Shown: positions 42,654-51,698, counted from the first letter of the stretch. The stretch: 64,000 bases of DNA from Bacillota bacterium (GCA_023392535.1 JAEVYY010000031.1:1-64000), one strand, 5' to 3'. Notes: generated by a model from the sequence alone, not told the origin. Translations and numbers: made by a program.

Positions 42654-43193
42654 ATGAATTTACCGAATAAATTAACATTATTACGTGTACTTATGATTCC
42701 ATTTTTTGTTTTTTTTATGTTGACAGATTATGCAGGTGCGACATCAAAATGGATTGCACTTGCAATCTTTATTATAGCGAGTCTGACAGATTTACTGGAT
42801 GGTAAAATTGCAAGAAAATATAATTTAGTAACGAATTTTGGTAAATTTATGGATCCGTTAGCAGATAAATTGTTAGTCTGCGCCGCCATGGTTTGTTTGG
42901 TTGAAATGAGGAAATTACCGGGGTGGATAGTAATTGTTATTATCAGTAGAGAGTTTATTATCAGTGGCTTTCGTCTGATTGCTTCTGATAATGGAGTAGT
43001 GATTGCAGCAAGCTCTTGGGGCAAATTTAAAACAACATTTCAGATGATAATGATTTGTTTGTTGATTGCCGATATTGAAATATTATTCGTATTTACACAA
43101 GTTATAATATGGGTTGCACTTTTGCTTACAGTAATATCTTTAATAGATTATTTATTGAAAAATAAAAATGTGATGAAAGAGGATACTAAGTGA
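42654..43193 (+). CDS. pgsA: CDP-diacylglycerol-glycerol-3-phosphate 3-phosphatidyltransferase
   Basis: PgsA makes phosphatidylglycerol phosphate, the committed step of anionic phospholipid synthesis. The CDP-alcohol phosphotransferase motif reads DLLDGKIARK then NFGKFMDPLADK, with all the acidic residues in place. About five membrane helices are visible. The 179 residues are normal. CAGGAGGATGTAA precedes the ATG. The stop overlaps the cinA start (GTGATG), and the pgsA-cinA-recA order is conserved. Confidence 0.95.
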   Translation: MNLPNKLTLLRVLMIPFFVFFMLTDYAGATSKWIALAIFIIASLTDLLDGKIARKYNLVTNFGKFMDPLADKLLVCAAMVCLVEMRKLPGWIVIVIISREFIISGFRLIASDNGVVIAASSWGKFKTTFQMIMICLLIADIEILFVFTQVIIWVALLLTVISLIDYLLKNKNVMKEDTK

Positions 43194-44464
43194 TGATTGT
43201 TGAATTGATTTCAGTAGGAACAGAAATATTACTCGGCAACATAGTAAATACAAACGCTGCCTATTTGGCCGAAAAGTGCGCGGCGCTCGGATTTTCCTGT
43301 TACTACCAAAGCGTGGTAGGTGACAATGAAGAACGCTTGCAAAGTGTATTAAAGACTGCATGTGAACGTTCCGATATTGTGATTATATCTGGTGGGTTGG
43401 GCCCAACGAAAGATGATATCACCAAAGAAGTTGTGGCAAAAGCCGTGGGTAAAAATCTTGTCATGGATGAACGATCAAAAGACAGGATGGAACAATATCT
43501 GGAACGGTGTAACCTGGAAATTACAGCAAATAATCTGAAACAGGCCATGATTCCGGAAGGTGCGGTTGCAGTGGATAATGAAAATGGAACGGCTCCTGGT
43601 GTAATCTTAAATGAAAATGGAACTCATATCATTTTACTTCCAGGACCGCCAGATGAGTTGATTCCGATGTTTGAAAACCGCATCTGTGAATATATGATAC
43701 ATCTCGAATGTGGAAATATTTATTCTCAAGCAGTTAAAATTTGTGGCATCAGTGAAAGTAAAGTGGAGACAATTATTGAAGACCTTATAGAAGAACAGAA
43801 TAATCCAACGATTGCATCCTATGCAAAATCTGGAGGAGAAGTACATCTTCGTGTTACAGCAAAAGCGAATAGTGAAAAACAAGCAAAAAAACTCGTGAAG
43901 CCACTTGTTAAGGAATTAAAAGTACGTTTTGGAGATAGTATTTATTCTACAGATGAGAATATAACACTGGAAAAGGCAGTTGTTGACCTATTAATTTCCA
44001 ATAAACTTACGATATCGACGGTAGAGTCTTGTACTGGGGGAATGGTAGCCGCCAGATTAATTAATGTTCCTGGTGTTTCTGAGGTATTTAAATCTGGTCA
44101 TATCACCTATTCGAACAAATCGAAAAGAAAAATATTGGGCATTAAGAAAAGTTTAATTGATAAAAATGGAGCTGTTAGTGATGTTGTAGCAAAATTAATG
44201 GCAAAGGGTGCATCTGTTCTAACAAAAGCAGATGTAGCAGTAGCAGTGACAGGAATTGCAGGTCCGGATGGAGGAACAGTTGAAAAGCCGGTAGGGCTTG
44301 TTTATATTGCGTGTAGCGTTTGTGGTAAAATTACGGTACAAGAGTATCATTTCAGTGGTGACAGAGCAAAAATCAGAGAAAATACGACAACGGAGGCGTT
44401 AATGCTTCTGAGAAAGTGTATTTTGGAATATAGTAATCAAAATACACAAAAAGAGAAAAAGTAA
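43193..44464 (+). CDS. cinA: CinA: nicotinamide-nucleotide amidohydrolase family
   Basis: CinA combines an N-terminal MoaB/MoeA-like COG1058 domain (about 1-170, ISVGTEILLGNIVNTNAAYL and ISGGLGPTKDDITKE) and a C-terminal amidohydrolase domain (about 255-415, TVESCTGGMVAARLINVPG and AVTGIAGPDGGTVEKPVGLVY), which acts on NMN and related nucleotides. It was named for competence-damage induction next to recA. The ATG at 43193 is nine bases after AGAGGA. A GTG one codon earlier overlaps the pgsA stop and is an alternative. Confidence 0.94.
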   Translation: MIVELISVGTEILLGNIVNTNAAYLAEKCAALGFSCYYQSVVGDNEERLQSVLKTACERSDIVIISGGLGPTKDDITKEVVAKAVGKNLVMDERSKDRMEQYLERCNLEITANNLKQAMIPEGAVAVDNENGTAPGVILNENGTHIILLPGPPDELIPMFENRICEYMIHLECGNIYSQAVKICGISESKVETIIEDLIEEQNNPTIASYAKSGGEVHLRVTAKANSEKQAKKLVKPLVKELKVRFGDSIYSTDENITLEKAVVDLLISNKLTISTVESCTGGMVAARLINVPGVSEVFKSGHITYSNKSKRKILGIKKSLIDKNGAVSDVVAKLMAKGASVLTKADVAVAVTGIAGPDGGTVEKPVGLVYIACSVCGKITVQEYHFSGDRAKIRENTTTEALMLLRKCILEYSNQNTQKEKK

Positions 44465-44515
44465 AACGAAAGATTCACAAGATAAATAGGGGAATTAAAA
44501 GAAGGAGACAATAAA

Positions 44516-45820
44516 ATGAGTGAGCAATCGGGGAAGTTCGATTTTTGTCCCAAGTGTGGTGCATTGGCGCGGGATGGGGAATGTCAAAGTTGCGGGCATC
44601 ATAAAAAGAAGAGTACTCCGAAAGATAAAAATACGGATAGGTATGCTTCTTCAGCAAATTTACAACAATATATGTATTCGGATTTAGAAATGAATCAAGA
44701 CTATGCAGAACAATATAAGCAATACGAAGAAACTCGACGTGATTTTAATCGGGGATATAGCAAAAATCAGGGGTATAATACCAATCAGGAATACGGAAAA
44801 TACCAGGGACATAAAGAAAATAATACTTATATTCCAAATAATATAGGTATCAATCCGGTTAAAAAAAGTAATACCAACGCAATTGCGGCAATTACGATTG
44901 GAGTTACTTTGCTTGTACTATTTGTCATCGTGCTTGTAGTATTTGGCTTTTTTTTCTTCTACACGGTAAAGGAAGATTCTTCCGTACAAACCTATGAAAC
45001 GAATGAGTCTTCCACATCAGATGTTTTTGAAGGTGAAGGTGACCGTGGAAAGGAGGATAATTTAGAGCCGGGAATTAAGGAGGATGGTGAAGATCCATTT
45101 TTAAAAAGTGATTATGTGAATCGATGGGGCACCAATCACAAAAATCATAGAAAAAGCGAATTTAAAGGCGATTACTATGAGAATATATATGAATGCATAG
45201 ATGTGAATGTAGACTATAAAATTAATCGAAATTTCTATGACTATAAGTCTTCCAATAATAATATAGTGATTCGCGTTGCTTATTATCAATTGGAAGGTGA
45301 GATACCAAATATAGATACTTTGAATGAAGATATACTTGCCTATACCGCATATATGGCAGAAAATTATTTTGAAAATTATCCAAATGGAAGTGATTACGAA
45401 GGTCTGTTAGAAATCAATACGGATTCTTATATTACATTTAATGATGATAAGATCATGAGTATTGTGCTGGATGAACAATGGGTAGTGGATAACGATACCG
45501 GATTTAATCTATATGGAATTAATATGGATTTGCAAAATGGAGTATTATTAGAAAATGAAAATATCTTGGATATCGATGAAAATTTCGGGAAAGTTTTTAG
45601 AGAAAAAAATAAACTTCAAAATGGAGATTTTGCAAAGATATTAGAGGCCAATGAGATACCAGATCAGGATATTGCTGATAGTATTAAGAATGCAGCCACT
45701 GGAATTTTATTTTATACGCCACTGGGAATGGAAGTAGGTTATAATTATACATACAATGATTATAGAGGATGGGCAACGGTTACATTCAAAGATTACCCGA
45801 ACTACTTAAAATCATTATAA
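44516..45820 (+). CDS. Zinc-ribbon membrane-anchored protein of unknown function
   Basis: The N-terminus is a short zinc ribbon (FCPKCGALARDGECQSCG, four Cys). Then comes a polar Tyr/Gln/Asn-rich linker (about 45-115, with repeated QGY/QEYGKYQ motifs), a single membrane helix (about 126-148), an acidic stretch and an extracellular beta-rich domain (about 225-434). The last resembles DUF3298/RsiV-like domains, with YYQLEGEIPNIDTLNEDI and VLLENENILDIDENF. The topology suggests a cytoplasmic metal-binding head and an external sensor. AAGGAGACAATAAA precedes the ATG. It lies between cinA and recA, where most Firmicutes have no such gene. Confidence 0.75.
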   Translation: MSEQSGKFDFCPKCGALARDGECQSCGHHKKKSTPKDKNTDRYASSANLQQYMYSDLEMNQDYAEQYKQYEETRRDFNRGYSKNQGYNTNQEYGKYQGHKENNTYIPNNIGINPVKKSNTNAIAAITIGVTLLVLFVIVLVVFGFFFFYTVKEDSSVQTYETNESSTSDVFEGEGDRGKEDNLEPGIKEDGEDPFLKSDYVNRWGTNHKNHRKSEFKGDYYENIYECIDVNVDYKINRNFYDYKSSNNNIVIRVAYYQLEGEIPNIDTLNEDILAYTAYMAENYFENYPNGSDYEGLLEINTDSYITFNDDKIMSIVLDEQWVVDNDTGFNLYGINMDLQNGVLLENENILDIDENFGKVFREKNKLQNGDFAKILEANEIPDQDIADSIKNAATGILFYTPLGMEVGYNYTYNDYRGWATVTFKDYPNYLKSL

Positions 45821-45830
45821 AAGAAATGAT

Positions 45831-45873
45831 ACATATAACAAAGAATGTGCTTGGCACATTCTTTGTTATATGT
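45831..45873 (+). terminator. Terminator upstream of the recA region (20-bp stem)
   Basis: A perfect 20-bp inverted repeat (45831-45850 with 45854-45873), three-base TTG loop. It resembles the hairpin at 5753-5795 in size. T-rich sequence follows. Confidence 0.82.
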
Positions 45874-46044
45874 TAAATTAAATATAGTAGGATTTTGTAA
45901 TATTTAGTGGAATCTATAGTTTTAATATCTTAGGCAATTCTGCCAAAATTCCAAAAAAAGAACGAATAAATAGACGGGGGCTATAAAGGGTGGTTTATTG
46001 GACTGCTGATTAATTATAATAGAGATTGTAAGTAAGAGAAACTG

Positions 46045-46073
46045 TTGACAAAACCGAACAAATGTTTTAATAT
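46045..46073 (+). promoter_or_regulatory. recA promoter
   Basis: TTGACA (46045-46050), 17 bases and TAATAT (46068-46073). The spacer contains a LexA-like site. The rest of the 45874-46044 interval is AT-rich and shows nothing I can name. Confidence 0.72.
46055..46068 (+). promoter_or_regulatory. LexA-like operator 1 within the recA promoter
   Basis: CGAACAAATGTTTT matches the Gram-positive SOS box (CGAAC-N4-GTTCG) at most positions and lies between the -35 and -10 boxes. Confidence 0.62.
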
Positions 46074-46083
46074 CATAAATAGG

Positions 46084-46095
46084 GAACACTTGTTC
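46084..46095 (+). promoter_or_regulatory. LexA operator 2 before recA
   Basis: GAACACTTGTTC is a perfect GAAC-N4-GTTC palindrome just downstream of the predicted transcription start. Confidence 0.75.
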
Positions 46096-46116
46096 TAAAC
46101 AAAAAGGAGATATGAA

Positions 46117-47202
46117 ATGGTAAAAGAAGATAAGCTAAAAGCCTTAGACGCTGCATTGGGTCAGATAGAAAGACAGTTTGGAAAAGGTGCGGTAATGAAA
46201 TTGGGAGATCCTTCCGTACAAATGAATGTTGAGACAATTCCTACCGGTTCTTTAAGCCTTGATATTGCATTGGGTTTGGGTGGAATACCTAAGGGAAGAA
46301 TTGTAGAGATTTATGGGCCTGAATCAAGTGGTAAGACAACAGTTACTTTACATATGATTGCAGAAGTACAAAAGCAAGGAGGTATTGCTGGTTTTATTGA
46401 TGCAGAGCATGCATTGGATCCAGCTTATGCAAAGAATATTGGCGTGGACATAGACAATCTTTATATTTCACAACCAGACAATGGGGAGCAAGCTTTAGAA
46501 ATTACTGAGACCATGGTACGTTCAGGCGCAATTGATATCGTTGTGGTGGACTCTGTTGCGGCATTGGTTCCAAAAGCAGAAATAGATGGTGACATGGGCG
46601 ACAGTCATGTAGGCTTACAAGCAAGATTGATGTCTCAGGCACTTCGTAAATTAACAGCAGTAATCAGTAAATCAAACTGTACTGTAATATTTATCAACCA
46701 GTTGCGTGAAAAAGTAGGCGTAATGTTTGGAAACCCTGAGACAACCACGGGAGGGCGTGCATTAAAGTTTTATTCTTCTGTCCGCCTGGATGTAAGAAGA
46801 ATTGAATCGTTAAAGCAAAGTGGAGAAGTAATCGGAAACAGAACAAGAGTAAAAGTAGTGAAAAATAAAATTGCACCACCATTTAAAGAAGCAGAATTTG
46901 ATATTATGTTTGGAGAAGGAATCTCTTATATAGGGGATGTTTTAGATCTCGCTGCAGGAATCGATATTGTAAATAAAAGTGGTGCCTGGTATGCTTATGA
47001 AGGAAATAAGATTGGACAGGGAAGAGAAAATGCCAAGAATTATTTAAAGGATAATATAGCCTTATGTGAAGAAATAGCAATTAAGGTAAGAGATCACTAT
47101 GGATTGGCGGGTGGTACCAGCGATAGCATACCTGAAAAGCCGGTAAGTGCATCTGCTTCGAAGGGAAAGGATGCAGGAGAGAAAGCTTCTAAAAAAGCAT
47201 AG
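46117..47202 (+). CDS. recA: Recombinase RecA
   Basis: RecA forms filaments on single-stranded DNA, drives strand exchange and stimulates LexA self-cleavage. Walker A is GPESSGKTTV, followed by FIDAEHALDPAYAKNIGVD, VVVDSVAALVPKAEIDGDMGD, FINQLREKVGVMFGNPETTTGG and the C-terminal domain. The 361 residues are normal. AAAAAGGAGATATGAA precedes the ATG. Two LexA-type sites in its promoter region predict SOS induction. recX follows 26 bases downstream. Confidence 0.98.
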   Translation: MVKEDKLKALDAALGQIERQFGKGAVMKLGDPSVQMNVETIPTGSLSLDIALGLGGIPKGRIVEIYGPESSGKTTVTLHMIAEVQKQGGIAGFIDAEHALDPAYAKNIGVDIDNLYISQPDNGEQALEITETMVRSGAIDIVVVDSVAALVPKAEIDGDMGDSHVGLQARLMSQALRKLTAVISKSNCTVIFINQLREKVGVMFGNPETTTGGRALKFYSSVRLDVRRIESLKQSGEVIGNRTRVKVVKNKIAPPFKEAEFDIMFGEGISYIGDVLDLAAGIDIVNKSGAWYAYEGNKIGQGRENAKNYLKDNIALCEEIAIKVRDHYGLAGGTSDSIPEKPVSASASKGKDAGEKASKKA

Positions 47203-47228
47203 CAAATTCCTGAGGGGATAAGTAACTC

Positions 47229-47852
47229 ATGCAGATAACGAAACTGATTGAACTATCAAAGAATAGAAGTAAGGTTTATATAGATGATGAGTTCGCCTTT
47301 GTATTATACAAAGGCGAATTACGTTTGTACAATATAAAAGAAGAGCAGGAACTAGAGGAAGAACAGTATCACCAGATTCTTTTTAAAATACTTCCCAAAC
47401 GGGCAAAATTGCGCTGTATGAACCTTTTGAAAAGCCGTGAGTATACAGAAAAACAATTGAGAGACAAAATGAGACAGGGATTATATCCAGAACGTATTAT
47501 AGAAGAAGCAATCGCATATGTAAAGTCATATCATTATGTGGATGATGATAACTATGCATTCCAATATATATCCTATCATATTTCTGGCAAGAGTATGAAA
47601 AGAGTGGAAACGGATTTATTAAAAAAAGGGATTGAAAAGAGTGTGATTCAAGAAGCATTTATGCGATTGCAGTCAGAGGGCGTGACATCCGATGAGGTTT
47701 CTTTAATAAGAGGGTTACTTAAAAAAAAGCATTATGATCCTAATACGGCAACAAAAAAGGAGAAAGCTCAAATCTTTAGTTATTTATACAGAAAAGGATT
47801 TTTAATAGAGAATATTAATAAAATTATACAAACTGCTGAAATTGATATGTGA
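47229..47852 (+). CDS. recX: Regulatory protein RecX
   Basis: RecX caps or destabilises RecA filaments. The 207 residues form the usual three-helix repeats: CMNLLKSREYTEKQLRDKMRQ, IIEEAIAYVKSYHYVDDDNYA and FIMRLQ-like IQEAFMRLQ, with EKAQIFSYLYRKGFLIENI at the end. The N-terminal part is a small beta extension (LIELSKNRSKVYIDDEFAF). It lies 26 bases after recA and is probably read from the same SOS-controlled promoter. Confidence 0.92.
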   Translation: MQITKLIELSKNRSKVYIDDEFAFVLYKGELRLYNIKEEQELEEEQYHQILFKILPKRAKLRCMNLLKSREYTEKQLRDKMRQGLYPERIIEEAIAYVKSYHYVDDDNYAFQYISYHISGKSMKRVETDLLKKGIEKSVIQEAFMRLQSEGVTSDEVSLIRGLLKKKHYDPNTATKKEKAQIFSYLYRKGFLIENINKIIQTAEIDM

Positions 47853-47866
47853 AAAACTTGTTTTAC

Positions 47867-47895
47867 TTGACATAACTACAAATACAGTTTAGAAT
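47867..47895 (+). promoter_or_regulatory. rny promoter
   Basis: TTGACA (47867-47872), 17 bases and TAGAAT (47890-47895), giving a leader of about 97 bases. Confidence 0.75.
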
Positions 47896-47981
47896 TTAAG
47901 TGTTGTAAAATTGCGTATTAGAATGTGTATCTTGCAATGCACTCATTCTATATTGATAGTAGTACAATGAAAATTAAATAA

Positions 47982-47994
47982 AGGAGGTGCTCCT
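47982..47994 (+). promoter_or_regulatory. Ribosome-binding site of rny inside a small hairpin
   Basis: AGGAG (47982-47986) can pair with CTCCT (47990-47994) around GTG, which hides the Shine-Dalgarno AGGAGG in a five-bp stem just before ATG 47999. Confidence 0.5.
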
Positions 47995-47998
47995 GTAT

Positions 47999-49546
47999 AT
48001 GGCTGGAATTATGATTGCTGTCGTAGTAACTCTTATCATTGGTATTCCTGTTGGAATTGCCGTTGGAACTACTTATAGAAAAAAGATCGTAGAGTCCAAG
48101 ATGGGTAATGCAGAGGACAAGGCTAGAGAGATTATTGATGAAGCTCTTAAAACCGCTGAAACCAAAAAACGTGAGGGTCTGTTAGAGATTAAAGAAGAAT
48201 CCATTCGTACAAAAAATGAACTGGATAAGGAAATCAAAGAGCGCAGAGCCGAGGCACAACGGTATGAAAGACGGGTTCAGCAGAAAGAAGAAAACATTGA
48301 TAAAAAAGCCGATGCAATTGAGAAAAAAGAAACAGGTCTGATTGCAAAAGAGGAAGAGTTAGCAAGGCAAAAAGAAGACATAGCAAGGCTGAATGAGCAA
48401 AGATTACAGGAATTAGAACGAATCTCTGGATTAACCTCCGAACAGGCAAAAGATTATTTATTGAAAATTGTTGAAGACGAAGTAAAACATGAAAGCGCAA
48501 TGCTCATCAAAGAAATGGAGAGCAAAGCAAAAGAAGAAGCAGACAAAAAAGCAAAGGAATACGTAGTTACTGCAATACAAAGATGTGCAGCGGATCATGT
48601 ATCTGAAACTACGATATCCGTTGTACAGCTTCCGAATGACGAGATGAAAGGTAGAATTATAGGTAGAGAGGGTAGAAATATAAGAACTCTTGAAACATTA
48701 ACGGGCGTGGACTTGATTATTGATGATACACCGGAAGCTGTTATTTTATCTGGATTTGATCCAATCAGACGTGAAGTTGCAAGAATTGCCCTTGAAAAGT
48801 TAATTGTAGATGGTCGTATTCATCCAGCTAGAATTGAAGAGATGGTAGAAAAGGCGCAAAAAGAAGTGGAAGTAATGATTAAAGAAGAAGGTGAAGCCGC
48901 AACATTGGAGGTTGGTGTTCATGGTATTCATCCTGAATTAATCAGATTACTTGGAAAGATGAAATTTAGGACTAGTTATGGTCAAAATGCATTACGACAT
49001 TCGATAGAAGTTTCACAGCTTTCTGGACTATTAGCATCAGAAATGGGATTGGATGTCAGAATGGCGAAACGAGCAGGCTTACTTCATGATATAGGTAAAG
49101 CCGTAGACCACGAAATGGAGGGCTCACATATTCAATTAGGTGTTGAATTATGTAGAAAATATAAAGAATCACCGATTGTAATTAATGCAGTAGAGTCTCA
49201 TCATGGAGACGTAGAACCTCAATCTTTAATTGCATGTATTGTGCAAGCTGCTGATACTATATCTGCGGCAAGACCAGGTGCGAGAAGAGAGACTTTAGAA
49301 ACATATACTAGTAGACTAAGACAATTAGAAGATATAACCAACAATTTCAAAGGTGTTGACAAATCATTTGCTATTCAAGCAGGTAGAGAGATTCGTGTTA
49401 TGGTAGTTCCAGATCAGATTAGTGATTCTGATATGATATTATTAGCTCGTGATATTTCTAAACAAATTGAGGCTGAGCTAGAGTATCCAGGTCAAATCAA
49501 AGTTAATGTTATTAGAGAAAGCAGAGTCATTGATTATGCAAAATAA
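47999..49546 (+). CDS. rny: Ribonuclease Y
   Basis: RNase Y is the membrane-bound endoribonuclease that starts mRNA decay in many Firmicutes. The protein has an N-terminal membrane helix (about 2-22, GIMIAVVVTLIIGIPVGIAVG), a long coiled coil (about 30-190), a KH domain (GRIIGREGRNIRTLE) and an HD domain (RHSIEVSQLSGLLASEMG, LLHDIGKAVDHE). I chose ATG 47999 (515 residues), 11 bases after the end of GGAGG. A GTG at 47987 overlaps that site and is unlikely. Confidence 0.96.
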   Translation: MAGIMIAVVVTLIIGIPVGIAVGTTYRKKIVESKMGNAEDKAREIIDEALKTAETKKREGLLEIKEESIRTKNELDKEIKERRAEAQRYERRVQQKEENIDKKADAIEKKETGLIAKEEELARQKEDIARLNEQRLQELERISGLTSEQAKDYLLKIVEDEVKHESAMLIKEMESKAKEEADKKAKEYVVTAIQRCAADHVSETTISVVQLPNDEMKGRIIGREGRNIRTLETLTGVDLIIDDTPEAVILSGFDPIRREVARIALEKLIVDGRIHPARIEEMVEKAQKEVEVMIKEEGEAATLEVGVHGIHPELIRLLGKMKFRTSYGQNALRHSIEVSQLSGLLASEMGLDVRMAKRAGLLHDIGKAVDHEMEGSHIQLGVELCRKYKESPIVINAVESHHGDVEPQSLIACIVQAADTISAARPGARRETLETYTSRLRQLEDITNNFKGVDKSFAIQAGREIRVMVVPDQISDSDMILLARDISKQIEAELEYPGQIKVNVIRESRVIDYAK

Positions 49547-49595
49547 TTACGGGATTAATAGAGCATTTTCCTCATTACTCGCGTAAAAGATGTAG

Positions 49596-49637
49596 TCAAA
49601 CCATTGTATCTATATTACAATGGTTTGATTTTTTTTA
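49596..49637 (+). terminator. Terminator after rny
   Basis: TCAAACCATTGTA (49596-49608) pairs with TACAATGGTTTGA (49616-49628), seven-base loop, then a long T run. Confidence 0.9.
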
Positions 49638-49647
49638 ATAATATATC

Positions 49648-49676
49648 TTGTATATAAAAATAAAATGTAGTAAAAT
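49648..49676 (+). promoter_or_regulatory. Promoter of the aminotransferase gene
   Basis: TTGTAT (49648-49653), 17 bases and TAAAAT (49671-49676). A leader of about 150 bases follows, in which I recognise no known riboswitch. Confidence 0.5.
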
Positions 49677-49830
49677 AAGCAATGTGTATATTTCTAGGGT
49701 AAACAATTGTACGCATAGGACGGACAGACCATGAGGAGCAAAGAATCTATTACATAGAAAGATTCATTAGTTATGAAAAATAATTCCAAGAAAAATTATG
49801 ACGATTGGAATAATACAGGATGGTGAAAGC

Positions 49831-51120
49831 ATGAAATCGTACAAAGAGCTAAGTAGAGAAGAATTAATGATTTTAAAGAAAGAATTGGAGAAACAGTATG
49901 AGGATGTTAGGAATCAAGGATTGAACCTGGATATGTCCAGGGGAAAGCCGTCAGCCAAACAACTTGACATAGGGATGGATTTTATGGATGTCATAAACGC
50001 ATCTTCGGATGTAAAGACAGAGTCTGGATTCGATTGCAGGAATTATGGGTTGGTAGATGGCATTCCAGAAGCAAAAAAATTGATGGCAGAAATTATGGAG
50101 ACAACCTCAGATCATGTAATTATTTTTGGAAATGCCAGTTTAAGTATAATGTATGATATTGTTTCACGTTCTATGACGCATGGCGTACTTGGAAATATAC
50201 CATGGGGAAAACTGGATAAAGTAAAATTTTTATGTCCAGTACCTGGTTATGACAGACATTTTGCAATTACAGAACATTTTAATATTGAGATGATTAACGT
50301 TCCTATGCGTAAAGACGGACCGGATATGGATATGGTAGAAAAATTAGTTGCGGTTGATCCAGCAATAAAGGGTATTTGGTGCGTGCCTAAATATTCAAAT
50401 CCTCAGGGAATCTCGTATTCAGATGAAACAGTAAGACGGTTTGCCGCATTGCAACCGGCTGCTAAAGATTTTAGGATTTTTTGGGATAATGCTTATATTG
50501 TTCATCATTTATATGAGGAAAAACAGGATCACATTCTTGAAATTCTTAAAGAATGCGAAAAATCAGGTAATCCGGATATGGTTTATGAATTTTGTTCTAC
50601 TTCAAAGGTTATTTTTGCAGGTGGTGGAATTAGTGCACTTGCGTCCTCAGAGGCAAATTTAGCAGAAATAAAAAAATCTATGACGATTCAGACAATTGGA
50701 TACGATAAGATTAATCAGCTAAGACATGTTATCTATTTTAAAAATAGAGCAGGAATTATAGCTCATATGAAAAAACATGCTGAACTTATGAGACCAAAGT
50801 TCGATGCTGTTTTAGCCGTTTTAGAACAGGAAATGAAAGGTCTTGAAATAGGTCATTGGAATAAACCATATGGTGGCTATTTTATCTCATTTGATGCGAT
50901 GGATGGTTGCGCAAAAGAAATTGTTCAAAAATGTAAAGAGGCGGGAGTGATTTTAACAAATGCTGGTGCAACCTATCCGTATGGTTGCGATCCAATGGAT
51001 AGCAATATTCGAATTGCCCCTTCTTTTCCGACTCCAGAAGAGATGAAAGCGGCTACCGATTTATTTGTATTATGCGTAAAAATGGTAAGTGTAAATAAGT
51101 TATTGGATATTAAAAGTTAA
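49831..51120 (+). CDS. Aspartate aminotransferase-like PLP enzyme (type Ic group)
   Basis: A PLP-dependent transaminase of the group with long, 420-430-residue chains once labelled alanine-glyoxylate aminotransferase-like (PF12897 type). Visible motifs: LDMSRGKPSAKQLDIG at the N-terminus, NYGLVDGIPEAKKLM, IWCVPKYSNPQGISYS, DNAYIVHHL, FCSTSKVIFAGGGISAL (with the likely PLP Lys in STSK) and IRIAPSFPTPEEM. Aspartate is the likely amino donor, from characterised members. I chose ATG 49831 (429 residues) after AGGATGGTGAAAGC. The in-frame ATG at 49798 is less likely. Confidence 0.85.
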   Translation: MKSYKELSREELMILKKELEKQYEDVRNQGLNLDMSRGKPSAKQLDIGMDFMDVINASSDVKTESGFDCRNYGLVDGIPEAKKLMAEIMETTSDHVIIFGNASLSIMYDIVSRSMTHGVLGNIPWGKLDKVKFLCPVPGYDRHFAITEHFNIEMINVPMRKDGPDMDMVEKLVAVDPAIKGIWCVPKYSNPQGISYSDETVRRFAALQPAAKDFRIFWDNAYIVHHLYEEKQDHILEILKECEKSGNPDMVYEFCSTSKVIFAGGGISALASSEANLAEIKKSMTIQTIGYDKINQLRHVIYFKNRAGIIAHMKKHAELMRPKFDAVLAVLEQEMKGLEIGHWNKPYGGYFISFDAMDGCAKEIVQKCKEAGVILTNAGATYPYGCDPMDSNIRIAPSFPTPEEMKAATDLFVLCVKMVSVNKLLDIKS

Positions 51121-51155
51121 TATTTATACTTGAGTTTAAGAGGAGTTAGTAATAT

Positions 51156-51698
51156 ATGAGCAATGAATTTAAAAGGTTAGATCGTGAACTGATCAGTCAA
51201 GGATCCATTATAGATTATTATAAAGATACCATACAGGTTCCAAATGGAAATATTGTTAAATGGGATTATATTGCTCATAAGGGAGCTGCTGCAATCGTTC
51301 CAGTGATGAAAAATGGAAAAATACTAATGGTCAGGCAATATCGAAATGCATTAGATCGTTATACTTTGGAAATACCTGCGGGTGGATTAAATGGATCTGA
51401 TGAACCAACAAAAGATGCGGCAATGCGGGAATTAGAAGAGGAGACTGGATATCGGACAGCAGAGGCAGAATTCTTGATTTCCATTTACACAACGGTTGCA
51501 TTTTCTAATGAAAAAATTGATATCTATGTGGCAAAAGATTTGTTACCAGGAATACAGAATTTGGATGAAGATGAATTTATTCATGTTATGGCATATGAGA
51601 TAACAGAACTTGAGAAAATGATTTTTGATGGTGTTATTCAGGATGCAAAAACAATTACAGCAATATTTGCATATAAAAACAAGTATCTTTCTGTTTAA
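51156..51698 (+). CDS. Nudix hydrolase, ADP-ribose pyrophosphatase type
   Basis: The Nudix box is complete: GLNGSDEPTKDAAM then RELEEETGY, matching Gx5Ex7REUxEExGU. The surrounding sequence (VRQYRNALDRYTLEIPAGG before, FISIYTTVAFSNE-like SIYTTVAFSNEKIDIYVAKDL after) is that of ADP-ribose pyrophosphatases such as NudF. The 180 residues are normal. AAGAGGAGTTAGTAAT precedes the ATG. The nudF-spoIIM-xerD neighbourhood also occurs in B. subtilis. Confidence 0.9.
   Translation: MSNEFKRLDRELISQGSIIDYYKDTIQVPNGNIVKWDYIAHKGAAAIVPVMKNGKILMVRQYRNALDRYTLEIPAGGLNGSDEPTKDAAMRELEEETGYRTAEAEFLISIYTTVAFSNEKIDIYVAKDLLPGIQNLDEDEFIHVMAYEITELEKMIFDGVIQDAKTITAIFAYKNKYLSV

Noticed and set aside
49730..49756. Eight-codon open frame in the leader of the aminotransferase gene as a regulatory peptide
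   Set aside because: It lacks a convincing ribosome-binding site and has no run of a single amino acid or attenuator hairpin after it.
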